NCBI RefSeq assembly: GCF_014641945.1
Contig: NZ_BMIJ01000004.1
Location: 436,174 to 500,173 of the forward strand
Source: Marinobacterium zhoushanense
GTDB taxonomy: Bacteria; Pseudomonadota; Gammaproteobacteria; Pseudomonadales; Balneatricaceae
Length of the DNA stretch: 64,000 bases
Direction of reading: 5' to 3'
Shown here piece after piece: positions 28,200 to 37,699 of the stretch. The notes under the pieces are model-generated. The model was not told where the DNA came from, ran no database searches, and was given only the letters and a program-made list of their open reading frames with translations. The stretch's first letter is position 1. The number at the start of each line of letters is the position of its first letter. A program made the translations under genes and the position numbers.

Positions 28200-29831
28200 A
28201 TGACGGATTCCAAAGATCCGATGATACCCGACGGCGAGGTCAACCCCTACGATACCGACTACCAGATTGGCCAAGACAATGTTGTGGTCAATGTAGGACC
28301 TTTCGGACTGGATATCCATAACCGAGTATTTGCCATCTCCGGGCTGACGATTGTCGCTTTCGTCGTTCTGACATTGGCATTTCAGAATCAGGTCGCACCG
28401 TTGTTCGGTGGATTGCGCAGCTGGCTGACGACCAATCTGGACTGGTTCTTTATAGGCGCCGGCAATATCTTCGTCATTTTAAGCTTGGTGCTGGCGTTTT
28501 CGCCACTGGGCAAGGTCCGCCTGGGTGGCACCCTGGCCACGCCGGACTACAGCTATCTCGCCTGGTTTTCCATGCTCTTCGCGGCCGGCATGGGCATCGG
28601 CCTGATGTTTTATGGCGTATCCGAACCCCTGTCGCACTTCTCCAGTTCCCTGGGCGGCACCAGCGTTGAGAACGGCGTACGCACAGACTGGGCACCTTTG
28701 GGCGCCGCCGTGGGTGACCCCGAAGCCGCCCGCCAACTGGGCATGGCCGCAACCATCTATCACTGGGCGCTCCATCCCTGGGCGATCTATGCAATGCTGG
28801 CCTTGGGCCTGGCACTGTTTTCGTTCAACAAGGGCTTGCCGCTGACGATGCGATCGGTGTTCTATCCGCTGCTCGGTGAATCCGTGTGGGGATGGCCGGG
28901 CCATATCATTGACATATTGGCAGTGTTTGCCACGCTGTTCGGCCTAGCAACCTCACTCGGCCTAGGCGCTTCGCAGGCGGCGTCCGGTCTAAATTACCTG
29001 TTCGATATCCCCATGGGCGCGACCACCCAGGTCATCCTGGTCATCGGAATCACCGCCATCGCTACCATCTCGGTTTTTGCGGGTCTCGAAGCGGGCGTTA
29101 AGCGCCTGTCAGAGATCAACATGATCCTGGCCGCGCTGTTGCTGCTGTTTGTGATTATTGTCGGTCCAACGCTGGCGTTGATCACCGGCTTCTTCTCCAA
29201 CTTGGTCTCCTACCTGGAGTACCTGCCGGCACTGGCTAACCCCATCGGACGAGAGGACGCCAACTTCGCCGCTGGCTGGACCTCCTTCTACTGGGCCTGG
29301 TGGATCTCCTGGTCACCGTTCGTCGGCATGTTCATCGCCCGTGTATCCCGCGGTCGAACCGTTCGCGAGTTTATGATCTCGGTGCTGCTCATCCCCTCCC
29401 TGGCCTGCGTGTTGTGGATGACCGTATTTGGCGGTACTGCCATCCATCAAGTTGTCGACGAGGGCTACAGAGCGGTAGCAGATGCGGAGCTGCCGCTGCA
29501 GCTTTTCACTATGCTGGATGCGCTGCCTATGGCTCAGATCACCTCGTTCATCGGCATAATCCTGGTGGTGGTGTTCTTCGTCACCTCGTCGGATTCAGGC
29601 TCGCTGGTCATCGACGTAATCTCAGCAGGCGGTAAGGTAGACGCACCAACACCCCAGCGCGTGTTCTGGTGTACCTTCGAAGGACTGGTGGCGATTGCAC
29701 TGATTCTGGGTGGCGGCTTGGTCGCTCTCCAAGCAATGGCGGTATCCACCGGGTTCCCGTTCACCATCGTTCTGCTGGTCGCATCGATATCGGTGATTAA
29801 AGGACTGGTAACGGAGCCCAGGCTGAGCTAA
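28200..29831 (+). CDS. BCCT family choline/betaine/carnitine transporter
   Basis: A 543-residue carrier with about 12 membrane spans. The family signature FYWAWWISWSPFVGMFIARVSRGRTVREF is near residue 365 and GMGIGLMFYGVSEPLSHF near 130. It imports quaternary ammonium compounds using sodium or proton motive force. It lacks the long cytoplasmic tail of E. coli BetT. The start has AAGGAGAG. It is upstream of a cNMP/CBS nucleotidyltransferase-exonuclease pair but separated from it by a strong terminator. Betaine or choline import fits the bet and sox genes in this window. Confidence 0.92.
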   Translation: MTDSKDPMIPDGEVNPYDTDYQIGQDNVVVNVGPFGLDIHNRVFAISGLTIVAFVVLTLAFQNQVAPLFGGLRSWLTTNLDWFFIGAGNIFVILSLVLAFSPLGKVRLGGTLATPDYSYLAWFSMLFAAGMGIGLMFYGVSEPLSHFSSSLGGTSVENGVRTDWAPLGAAVGDPEAARQLGMAATIYHWALHPWAIYAMLALGLALFSFNKGLPLTMRSVFYPLLGESVWGWPGHIIDILAVFATLFGLATSLGLGASQAASGLNYLFDIPMGATTQVILVIGITAIATISVFAGLEAGVKRLSEINMILAALLLLFVIIVGPTLALITGFFSNLVSYLEYLPALANPIGREDANFAAGWTSFYWAWWISWSPFVGMFIARVSRGRTVREFMISVLLIPSLACVLWMTVFGGTAIHQVVDEGYRAVADAELPLQLFTMLDALPMAQITSFIGIILVVVFFVTSSDSGSLVIDVISAGGKVDAPTPQRVFWCTFEGLVAIALILGGGLVALQAMAVSTGFPFTIVLLVASISVIKGLVTEPRLS

Positions 29832-29852
29832 TAAACATCGTACGTTAGAACG

Positions 29853-29889
29853 GGGCGGATAGTAGGCAGTCACACTATCCGCCCTTTTT
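29853..29889 (+). terminator. Rho-independent terminator after the BCCT gene
   Basis: GGGCGGATAGT and ACTATCCGCCC form an 11-bp perfect stem with a 10-base loop, then five T residues, 20 bases after the BCCT stop. Confidence 0.92.
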
Positions 29890-29917
29890 ATCACCGGTTC
29901 GGAATCCAGAGGACAAA

Positions 29918-31798
29918 ATGCAGGCCGAGCACCTGGAAATCATGGACTTTCTGCGCCGCTACCCCCCTTTCAACGAGCTTCCGGAGGAAGCGCTGGGACG
30001 GGTAGCCGCCAATATCGACGTCAGCTACTTTAAAGCTGGTACTCAGATCCTGGAATTCGACCAAGAGGTGGACGCTTGGTACGTCATTCGTAGCGGCGCG
30101 GTGGAGGTGTACCGACGTAACGGCGATCTCTACAACCGGCTCAGCGAAGGGGGCTATTTTGGTGAGTTCGGTTTGTTGCGTGAGAACCGGGTGCGGTTTC
30201 CTATCGTCGCCCTGGAAGATACTCTCGCCTACCTGATTCCGGCGCCGATCTTCAAAGAACTGTTTGAGCAGTACGAAAACTTCGCAGATTTCGTCGAGGT
30301 GGAGGACCGTAGCCGACTGAGACAGACCGTAGCCCGCCGCGAGGACGCCAATGAACTGCTGACCTCCAGTATTGAGGTGTTGATCGGCCGGGCTCCGGTT
30401 ACCATCGAGACCGGCAGTACTGTGCGCGAGGCTGCCATACGCATGAGCGACGAGGGGGTATCCTCGTTGTTGATCGTACACCCTTCAGGCTCAGATCAGG
30501 CCAATGTCTCCTGCATGGCCGGTATGATCACCGACCGTGACCTGCGCAACCGTGTAGTGGCAAAAGGATTGAGCTACGACACGCCGGTAACCCAAATCAT
30601 GACGGCGGAGCTGATCCACGCCGAGCACAACCAACTGGTGTTCGAGGCGATGCTGGCGATGCTGCAGCACAATGTGCATCATCTGCCGATTCTCAAGCAC
30701 GGAACCCCGGTGGGCGTTATCGCGCTATCCGATATTATCCGTTACGAATCGCAGAACAGTCTGTTTGTGGTCAGCCGTATATTCCGCGCGAATAGCGTTG
30801 AGGAGCTGAGTACGCTGGAGGGCGAGGTGCGTTCATGTTTCAGCCGCATGGTGCATGAGGATGCCAACTCGAAAATGATCGGTCGCGCCATGGCGGTGAT
30901 CGGCCGCAGCTTCAAGCAGCGTCTGCTTGAGCTGGCCGAGGAGAAATTGGGGCCACCGCCTGTGCCGTACTGTTTTCTGGCTCTGGGCTCTATGGCACGC
31001 CAGGAGCAGCTGATCGTGACCGATCAGGACAACGCCCTGGTGCTCGACAACAGCTTCGACCCGATGAAACACGACGCCTATTTCCTCCAGTTGGCACAGT
31101 TTGTCAGCGACGGCCTTGCCGCCTGCGGTTATACCTACTGCAAAGGGGAGATCATGGCCACCACGCCAAAATGGCGTCAACCGCTGCGGGTATGGGAGCG
31201 TTACTTCGATGAGTGGATCGATGAGCCGACACCACAAACGCTGCTCAACAGCTTCATATTCTTTGACCTGGACGGCGTCTGGGGCAAAACCGAGTGGGCC
31301 GACCATCTTAGTCGCTATATCGCGAACAAGGCCCAGCACAACTCCCGCTTCCTGGCCTGCATGGCGCGCAACGCACTGCTGCGCACTCCACCGCTGGGCT
31401 TCTTCAAGGAGTTCGTCATGGAACCCTCGGGACAGCAAACTCAGTCGATCGATATGAAGCGGCGCGGAACCGCTCCGCTGGCTGATCTGATACGCGTGCA
31501 CGCATTGGCCGTGGGCTCAGTCGCCCGCAACTCATTCGACCGACTTCAAGACGTTATCGAGGCGGATATTCTACCTCAGGGAAGAGGACAGGATCTGCGC
31601 GACGCGCTGGAGTTCATCTCGATGGTGCGCATCCGTCACCAAGCGCTGGACCTGGACGCAGGGCAAAAACCCGATAACAAAATCGAGCCGGAAAACCTGT
31701 CGGACTTCGAGCGCAAGAACCTTAAGGATGCCTTCCAGATTCTAAGCAGCGCACAGAAGTTCATAAAATACCGTTACCAGGCCAGCCGTATAGGTTAA
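29918..31798 (+). CDS. cNMP-binding, CBS and DUF294 nucleotidyltransferase-like protein
   Basis: A 626-residue protein. In order: a cyclic nucleotide-binding domain (about 15-135, GGYFGEFGLL), two CBS motifs (about 155-275), a DUF294 nucleotidyltransferase-like domain with GSMARQEQLIVTDQDNALV (about 355-373), and the DUF294 C-terminal substrate-binding domain. Members are thought to control transport or signalling by nucleotide transfer; the target is not known. It is followed by a DEDD exonuclease after 9 bases, a pair often seen next to acetate permease genes; here the upstream neighbour is a BCCT carrier. Confidence 0.88.
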   Translation: MQAEHLEIMDFLRRYPPFNELPEEALGRVAANIDVSYFKAGTQILEFDQEVDAWYVIRSGAVEVYRRNGDLYNRLSEGGYFGEFGLLRENRVRFPIVALEDTLAYLIPAPIFKELFEQYENFADFVEVEDRSRLRQTVARREDANELLTSSIEVLIGRAPVTIETGSTVREAAIRMSDEGVSSLLIVHPSGSDQANVSCMAGMITDRDLRNRVVAKGLSYDTPVTQIMTAELIHAEHNQLVFEAMLAMLQHNVHHLPILKHGTPVGVIALSDIIRYESQNSLFVVSRIFRANSVEELSTLEGEVRSCFSRMVHEDANSKMIGRAMAVIGRSFKQRLLELAEEKLGPPPVPYCFLALGSMARQEQLIVTDQDNALVLDNSFDPMKHDAYFLQLAQFVSDGLAACGYTYCKGEIMATTPKWRQPLRVWERYFDEWIDEPTPQTLLNSFIFFDLDGVWGKTEWADHLSRYIANKAQHNSRFLACMARNALLRTPPLGFFKEFVMEPSGQQTQSIDMKRRGTAPLADLIRVHALAVGSVARNSFDRLQDVIEADILPQGRGQDLRDALEFISMVRIRHQALDLDAGQKPDNKIEPENLSDFERKNLKDAFQILSSAQKFIKYRYQASRIG

Positions 31799-31807
31799 GG
31801 ACGAAGC

Positions 31808-32560
31808 GTGTTCTATCTCAGTAAGAAGCAGCTAAAGGAAGAGGAGCTACCGGCAGGCCATCGCTCACCTGACTGGCCATCCCGACTGGCCCAACTGGCA
31901 GAGCAGGCACGTAACCCGTCGCTAAAGGCTTTCTATGAAGCCGGCGTGGTCGCCGCCAACACACCGATATCGGAGGTGCCGCTGGTCGCGATGGATTTCG
32001 AAACCACCGGCATCGACGCTAGCCGCGACGAGATCGTCAGCATCGGCCTTGTCAGCATGAGCCTTGAGCGGATCCGCATGAGCGAAAGCCAGCACTGGAT
32101 ACTCAAACCTCGCGCGGACCTGCGTGACGAATCGGTGGTAATTCACGGTATTACTCACTCGGAGGTGGAGAGCGCACCTGACCTGACCCGGATTCGGGAG
32201 CAACTGCTTGAAACCCTGGCCGGTCGGGTCGTCGTCGTGCACCACAAGGGGATCGAGCGAAAATTTCTCGATGCCGCACTGAAACGGCGTATCGGCGAGG
32301 GTATAGAGTTTCCCTGTATCGACACCATGGAGCTGGAGGCACGCCTGCACCGTCGCAAGCCCAGCGGCCTGATCGACAAGTTGTTCGGCCAGAAACCCAG
32401 AGTCTCGATCCGCCTGCCGGAGAGTCGCGAGCGCTACCACCTGCCGCACTATCCCGCCCACAATGCCCTCACCGACGCCCTGTCCTGCGCCGAACTTCTG
32501 CAAGCCCAGGTCGCGCACCGGTTTTCACCGGATACGCCGGTTAGCACACTGTGGAGTTGA
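31808..32560 (+). CDS. 3'-5' exonuclease, DnaQ-like DEDDh
   Basis: A 250-residue protein with the exonuclease motifs in order: Exo I AMDFETTGID (Asp63, Glu65), Exo II around VVHHKGIERKFLD, and Exo III HNALTDALSCAEL (His and Asp). It starts at a GTG 9 bases after the upstream nucleotidyltransferase-like gene, so the two are coupled. The N-terminal 50 residues are a helical extension. It may trim nucleic acids or act on nucleotides; substrate unknown. Confidence 0.86.
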   Translation: MFYLSKKQLKEEELPAGHRSPDWPSRLAQLAEQARNPSLKAFYEAGVVAANTPISEVPLVAMDFETTGIDASRDEIVSIGLVSMSLERIRMSESQHWILKPRADLRDESVVIHGITHSEVESAPDLTRIREQLLETLAGRVVVVHHKGIERKFLDAALKRRIGEGIEFPCIDTMELEARLHRRKPSGLIDKLFGQKPRVSIRLPESRERYHLPHYPAHNALTDALSCAELLQAQVAHRFSPDTPVSTLWS

Positions 32561-32642
32561 GCCTCTCCCCTTTTTAAGCACTCATTCAGTTAACTACTGT
32601 CTTAATAGTAAGCACCGGTAAACCTCAAACAGGAGGTGTAGT

Positions 32643-33455
32643 ATGAAAACCGGACTTACGTCTCGAAATCTGCTGAGGGGCTTCACGCTGCTGCTGGCTC
32701 TGTCGCTGAGTGCCTGCGTGTATGGCCCCTATGACTCTCACGCCCGTGTCGGGGTACACGGCTATTATGACAGCGCCTACGACGACTTCTATTTTTACCC
32801 GGATGTCAGCGTCTATTTCGGTATCAACTCGGGCCGTTACTACTATCGCCCTCACGGACATTGGATCAGCACCTATACGCTGCCGCGAACCATTGTGCTG
32901 AAACCCGAGCGACGGGTGATCATCAAAAAGCTGCCACGTCGAAGCCCCTATGACCGATATCGGGACCACCGCAACCGCTATGATCGTCACGACAGAGACC
33001 GTTACCGTGATCACGACAGAAACCGCCGCTATTACTATGACGGTTCCCACGACCAGGATGGCGCTTATCGCCAGTTCTTCAGCGATCGCCGAGATCGCGA
33101 TGGCCCACGCTATCGGCATGGAGACAGGGAGCGCTCACGCAGCCTGAATATCCAGCGGTTTACAGACTCTGTCGAATCGGGCCGTCATCGGGATCGGGAT
33201 CGAGACCGCCCCGTCAGTACTATCCGCCACGAGAGCAGAAGCAATGACGATATCAATTCCCGGGTCAGGGTGAGAGTGCGCGACCGCACGCACGGTTTTA
33301 GCCACAACGACGAGCGTCGCCGGCGTAATAAAGGCACTCACACCTGGGATGGCGACCGCGAGCGCTCAAAGAGCTTGCACTTGAACAAGCGACTTGAGCG
33401 CGACGACTCGCAAGACCGGCCTCGAAACCGGATTCGCCTCGACGGCTGGCGGTAA
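32643..33455 (+). CDS. Arg/Asp-rich lipoprotein of unknown function
   Basis: A 270-residue lipoprotein: signal LLRGFTLLLALSLSAC with the lipobox cysteine at 25. A Tyr-rich globular part (26-90, YYDSAYDDFYFYPDVSVYFG) is followed by 170 residues dominated by Arg, Asp, His and Tyr, including RDRDRDR and an internal repeat (GDRERSRSLNIQ and GDRERSKSLHLN). Charges are mixed and the tail is probably disordered. AGGAGG precedes the ATG. Not recognised as any named family. Confidence 0.7.
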   Translation: MKTGLTSRNLLRGFTLLLALSLSACVYGPYDSHARVGVHGYYDSAYDDFYFYPDVSVYFGINSGRYYYRPHGHWISTYTLPRTIVLKPERRVIIKKLPRRSPYDRYRDHRNRYDRHDRDRYRDHDRNRRYYYDGSHDQDGAYRQFFSDRRDRDGPRYRHGDRERSRSLNIQRFTDSVESGRHRDRDRDRPVSTIRHESRSNDDINSRVRVRVRDRTHGFSHNDERRRRNKGTHTWDGDRERSKSLHLNKRLERDDSQDRPRNRIRLDGWR

Positions 33456-33468
33456 CTCGCCGCCGCCT

Positions 33469-34602
33469 CTAGAGGTTGAATAGCGACGGTGCGGGTTGGT
33501 AGAGCGCCGCGCGCCCGATATCTGCCAACGTCGGAGTCCCGGCCAACGCCATGCACACCTCCAGCTCCTCGCGCAGGATCCGCAGCATATGCGCCACACC
33601 GGGGGCACCGGCTACGGCCAGTGCGTAAAGCTGGGGGCGTCCGACCATCACCGCATCGGCACCGAGGGCGAGCGCCTTGAATACGTCGGTTCCGCGCTCG
33701 ATGGCGCCATCGAGCAACAGGCTCATCTCCGCCCCCACCGCCTGACGAATCGCCGGCAGTACCTCGATGGCCGAGGGCACGCAGTCCAGCGCACGCCCAC
33801 CGTGGTTGGAGATCACCAGACCGGCGATCCCCATCTGCTGTGCCTTGAGCGCATCCGCCGTGCTGAGCACGCCCTTGAGGATGATCGGCAGTCGGCTGTG
33901 TGACTGCAGCCAGCGGATACCCTCCCAGTTTGGCGCTTCGGTCATCATCCCCTGGAACACGATACTCTGACTCGGCTCCAGCACCCTGCGCGGCAACGGC
34001 GGTCGCTGCTTCAGATTGACCGCTTCCACCCCTTCGGGCAGTTCAAAGCCGGCCCGCTGGGCGCGGTTGCGGATACCGTGCAGCGGCGCATCGACGGTGA
34101 TCATCAGGCAGGTATAACCGGCATCCTCGGCGCGGCGCACCAGGCTCAGGGTGAACTCCCGGTCCTGCTGGAAGTAGAGCTGGAACCAGCGCGGCGAGTC
34201 CAGCGTGCGGGCGATCGACTCCAGCTCGACGCTGGACAGGGTGCTGACTACCATAGGGGTTTCCAGCACGCTGGCGGCACGTGCGGTGGCGATCTCCCCC
34301 TCCGGATGCACCAGCTTGTGAAAAGCCACCGGCGCCAGCATGATCGGATGGCGGAAACCCTCCCCCAGCACCCGTGTTTCCGTGCTGCCCCGGGTGACAT
34401 CGACCAGCACCCTCGGACTGATCAGCAGGCGGTCCAGCATCTCGCGGTTGCGGCGCTGGCTGATCTCGTCGGCACCACCGCCGACAATATATTCGTATAC
34501 CGCCCTCGGCATATGCGCCGTTGCCCGTTTGGCATAGTCGCCAAGGCTGACCAGATCAGCGGGAATCTGTGCCAGCGGCGGCAACATGTTATCGCTACTC
34601 AT
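33469..34602 (-). CDS. FMN-dependent alpha-hydroxy-acid oxidase/dehydrogenase
   Basis: A 377-residue protein of the LldD/glycolate oxidase family. The catalytic region SNHGGRALDCVPSAIEVLPAI carries the active-site His, and LLDGAIERGTDVFKALALGADAVMVGRP is the FMN-binding C-terminal block. It oxidises a 2-hydroxy acid such as lactate. Its start codon overlaps the stop of piuC by one base (TGATG), so it is coupled to the iron-uptake gene; why is not clear. A start five codons earlier is possible. Confidence 0.88.
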   Translation of the reverse strand: MSSDNMLPPLAQIPADLVSLGDYAKRATAHMPRAVYEYIVGGGADEISQRRNREMLDRLLISPRVLVDVTRGSTETRVLGEGFRHPIMLAPVAFHKLVHPEGEIATARAASVLETPMVVSTLSSVELESIARTLDSPRWFQLYFQQDREFTLSLVRRAEDAGYTCLMITVDAPLHGIRNRAQRAGFELPEGVEAVNLKQRPPLPRRVLEPSQSIVFQGMMTEAPNWEGIRWLQSHSRLPIILKGVLSTADALKAQQMGIAGLVISNHGGRALDCVPSAIEVLPAIRQAVGAEMSLLLDGAIERGTDVFKALALGADAVMVGRPQLYALAVAGAPGVAHMLRILREELEVCMALAGTPTLADIGRAALYQPAPSLFNL

Positions 34603-35285
34603 CAGGTATCCGCCCACTGCTGAATCAACTTGTGATAAAGCCCGGACAGACGCATGACATCGACATCATCCGAGCCGCTTTTGATCGTCAGCGATTGCAC
34701 GGAGCTGTCCAGATCGAACAGCAGTTCCCGCTGTTCATGGCTGCGCACCATGCTCTGGATCCAAAAAAACGCCGCCAGCCTCGCACCGGACCTGACCGAC
34801 CTGACCCGGTGCAGGCTGGTCGAGGGGTACAGGATCATGTCACCCGCCTCCAGACGGATGCTCTGCTTGCCGTATTTGCCCTCGATCTCCAACTCTCCGC
34901 CGTCGTATTCATCGGGCGAGGACAGAAACAGGGTTGCCGACAGATCGGTACGCACCCGGGTAATGGTGCCCGGTACAACCCGTATGGCGTTATCCACATG
35001 CAGTTCGTAATGGCCGCCATCGCGATAGCGATTGAACATCGGCGGCAGAATCTTCAGCGGCAACGCCGCCGAAATGAAGCTTGGATTCTGTGCCAGCCTG
35101 GCCAAGATCAGGTCGCCCAATTGGCGAGCCAATGGCGACTGTTCATCCAACTGCTGGTTATGCTTCGCCCCGAGGGCCTGGGTACCGGCGGTACGGGCGC
35201 CATCGACCCAGTCGGCCGCATCGAGATGCCGGCGCACCGCCGCCACCTCCTGCGCGTCCAATACACTTCGAATGGGCAATATCAA
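34602..35285 (-). CDS. piuC: PKHD-type Fe(II)/2-oxoglutarate hydroxylase PiuC
   Basis: A 227-residue PiuC/YbiX protein. The iron ligands are His96, Asp98 (HVD) and His159 (LHRV), with Arg169 for 2-oxoglutarate. It likely hydroxylates a siderophore-related substrate or receptor, as PiuC genes follow siderophore receptor genes. The start is a TTG with GGAGG six bases upstream. It follows the receptor gene, separated by a hairpin terminator. Confidence 0.9.
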   Translation of the reverse strand: MILPIRSVLDAQEVAAVRRHLDAADWVDGARTAGTQALGAKHNQQLDEQSPLARQLGDLILARLAQNPSFISAALPLKILPPMFNRYRDGGHYELHVDNAIRVVPGTITRVRTDLSATLFLSSPDEYDGGELEIEGKYGKQSIRLEAGDMILYPSTSLHRVRSVRSGARLAAFFWIQSMVRSHEQRELLFDLDSSVQSLTIKSGSDDVDVMRLSGLYHKLIQQWADT

Positions 35286-35305
35286 TCCGCACCTCCGTAA
35301 AAATT

Positions 35306-35336
35306 AAAAAGGCCGGCCGGGTCTAGCCCGACCGGC
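35306..35336 (-). terminator. Terminator between the siderophore receptor and piuC
   Basis: On the minus strand a 10-bp stem (35327-35336 with 35312-35321) and a 5-base loop are followed by CTTTTTAATTTTT. It would end receptor transcription or attenuate it before piuC. Confidence 0.8.
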
Positions 35337-35342
35337 AAGCCG

Positions 35343-37568
35343 TCAAAACTTGTAGTTCAACGTCAGGTTGGCCGAACGGGCATCGCCCAGATATACGATG
35401 CTGCCGCCACGGTACACCGCGGTGTAGTACTCCTCATCGGTCACGTTCTGGACATTGGCACGCAGGCTCAGCTGTGGGCTGATCTGGTAGCTCGCAAACA
35501 GATCGTAGACGGTGTAGTCAGGCAGCTCGATATCGCCACTGGCACCCGCATCCGGCTGACCGCCGAAGATCTCGCTGGAGTAGGTTGCCACGCCACCAAA
35601 GGCGAACTTGGGCGTCAACTGGTAGCGCAGCTGGGCGTTGCCGCTCTTCTCGGCGAAGTTGGCCTTGGGCTTGCCCACATTCTCCGGGTCGTAGGATTCC
35701 AGGGTTTCCGACTCCATGATCGCCACGCCGATCTGGGCGCTCAGCTTGGGCGTGATATTGCCCGACAGCCCAAGCTCCAAACCCTCGACCCGGTTCTTGC
35801 CGGTGTTAAGGGTACCGCCGGTGACGTAGGAGTCGGAGCCGCCCTCGATGACGTCATCCTTGGTGGTGCGGAACAGCGCAGCCGTGAGCAGCAGCTTCTC
35901 ATCCATCAGGTTCCACTTGGTGCCCAGCTCCAGGTTGGTCGACTGTTCCGGTTCGGCCTGGGCGTAGTTGCCGTCACTGTCCGCACAGAGACCGCCATAC
36001 CCGCAGCTGGTGCCGGCATCGGCCTCACCACCATTGATGTTGGACGAGGTACTCCAACTGGCGTACACATTGCCGTGCTCCCAGGGCGAGTAGACGACCC
36101 CCAGGTGACCATTCAGGAAGCCATCGCTGAACTCATAGTTGGTAAACGTGGTCTCGCCTCGGGGAATGGCATCCAGCGAGTAATCGAAGTAGTCATAACG
36201 AAGCCCGGCGAACACCTCCCAGTCATCACTCAGGGTGACCGTGTCCATCAGGTAGGCGGACAGGGTTTTCAGATCCAGTTTGCGGGTTGCATCGCTACGC
36301 TCGACACTGCCAGCCCACAGGCCGTTGTCGGCGTTATAGGGATCGATAGTGAAGCTGCTGGTGGTGTCGATGATATAGCTGCCGGCATCCACGCCCTCCT
36401 TGGCAAACTCGATACCGGCGACAATGGTATTGCGCTTGCCGAACAGCTCCTTGTCGAGGATAAGGTTGGTCTGGTTACCCAGATAGGCGTTCTCCTGCCA
36501 TCCGGTAAAGCTGCGCAGATCGGCGCGACGGGCGCTGTAGGCCGTAACGATATACTCATTGACCGTTTCGCCGATACGGGTCTTGTTCTGCAACTCGACG
36601 CCACGACCGAAATCATGCTCCACGGTGAAGGTCAGGATATCGGCCTCACTGCGCTGAAAATCCAGGCCGTTTTGGCCGACGTAGTCGTATTTGTCGAACT
36701 CGCCGGAATCTCGGTCCAAGCCATACCCGGGATCGGTGCGGTCATCGCCGCGGAAGTGGTAAAAGTCGGCCGACAGCAGGGTCTTGCGCCCCGGTTGATA
36801 GACGCCGGAGAGCAGGATGCCGTTGCGGCGTTCGCCCGCCGGCGCGCGATCCGGGGTATCGGCTTCGGTATACAGTACGTTGGCGCGCACACCCAGATCG
36901 CTGGTCACCGCCTTATTGGCATCGACGGTGTAACGCTTGTAATCGTCGGAGCCCAGCCCAGCCTGCAGGTTAACGAAATCATCCTCCATGCTGGCTTTCT
37001 TGGTCACGGTATTCACTGCACCACCGGTTGAACCACGCCCGGCAAAGGTGGAACTCGGCCCCTTGCTGATCTCCACCTGCTCCAGCGCGAAGGTCTCGCG
37101 GCTGATCAGGCCAGGTTCGCGCAAACCATCGGTGAACACGTCGCTGCGCGCCTCGTAGCCGCGGATGATATAGCGGTCACCGAAGGAGTTGCCGCCCTCA
37201 CCGGTGCCCAGGGTGATGCCGGGCTGCGCGCTGAGAATATCCTTGAGCTCGGTCTTGCCGGAGTCCTCGATACTGTCCTTGGTCAGCACCGTCATGGTCT
37301 GAGGCGTATCGGCAATTTCACGCACCCGGCGCTTGTCGGAGGTGCTCTTTGCCTTGTAGGGCGCCTCGGGCTCCGCATAGGGGTTGGCATCGGCAGCGAT
37401 GCGCCCATCCTCGACCAGCAGCGTATCCAGCGCCACCTCTTCGGCGTGCACTGAGCCCATCATCGCTGTCGAAATTGCAAAGGTAAGTGTACCCGCCATT
37501 GTCACTGAGCCACGCAGCACCTGTCCGCCACCGGCAGCAGCCGTTTGTTTAACTGTCAATTCAGCCAT
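35343..37568 (-). CDS. TonB-dependent siderophore receptor, PiuA/Fiu-like
   Basis: A 741-residue outer-membrane receptor. A signal peptide ends near SVHAEEV (about 43). The plug domain begins around VREIADTPQTMTVLTKDSIEDSG, and the barrel ends in LTLNYKF with a terminal Phe. It imports a ferric siderophore, most likely catecholate given the piuC neighbour (inference). AAAGGAA precedes the ATG. No clear Fur box was found in the 130 bases upstream. Confidence 0.92.
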   Translation of the reverse strand: MAELTVKQTAAAGGGQVLRGSVTMAGTLTFAISTAMMGSVHAEEVALDTLLVEDGRIAADANPYAEPEAPYKAKSTSDKRRVREIADTPQTMTVLTKDSIEDSGKTELKDILSAQPGITLGTGEGGNSFGDRYIIRGYEARSDVFTDGLREPGLISRETFALEQVEISKGPSSTFAGRGSTGGAVNTVTKKASMEDDFVNLQAGLGSDDYKRYTVDANKAVTSDLGVRANVLYTEADTPDRAPAGERRNGILLSGVYQPGRKTLLSADFYHFRGDDRTDPGYGLDRDSGEFDKYDYVGQNGLDFQRSEADILTFTVEHDFGRGVELQNKTRIGETVNEYIVTAYSARRADLRSFTGWQENAYLGNQTNLILDKELFGKRNTIVAGIEFAKEGVDAGSYIIDTTSSFTIDPYNADNGLWAGSVERSDATRKLDLKTLSAYLMDTVTLSDDWEVFAGLRYDYFDYSLDAIPRGETTFTNYEFSDGFLNGHLGVVYSPWEHGNVYASWSTSSNINGGEADAGTSCGYGGLCADSDGNYAQAEPEQSTNLELGTKWNLMDEKLLLTAALFRTTKDDVIEGGSDSYVTGGTLNTGKNRVEGLELGLSGNITPKLSAQIGVAIMESETLESYDPENVGKPKANFAEKSGNAQLRYQLTPKFAFGGVATYSSEIFGGQPDAGASGDIELPDYTVYDLFASYQISPQLSLRANVQNVTDEEYYTAVYRGGSIVYLGDARSANLTLNYKF

Positions 37569-37699
37569 TATCCGTTCCTTTAAAGCATAGAAATCTATAC
37601 ACCTGGGGCCATATCCCCGGTGGGCTTAAATAGTTCTTATAGGTATATCCGTATAAAACGGCGTAAAACGACGGCTTTAATTTATTAGTTTTGTCCTTT

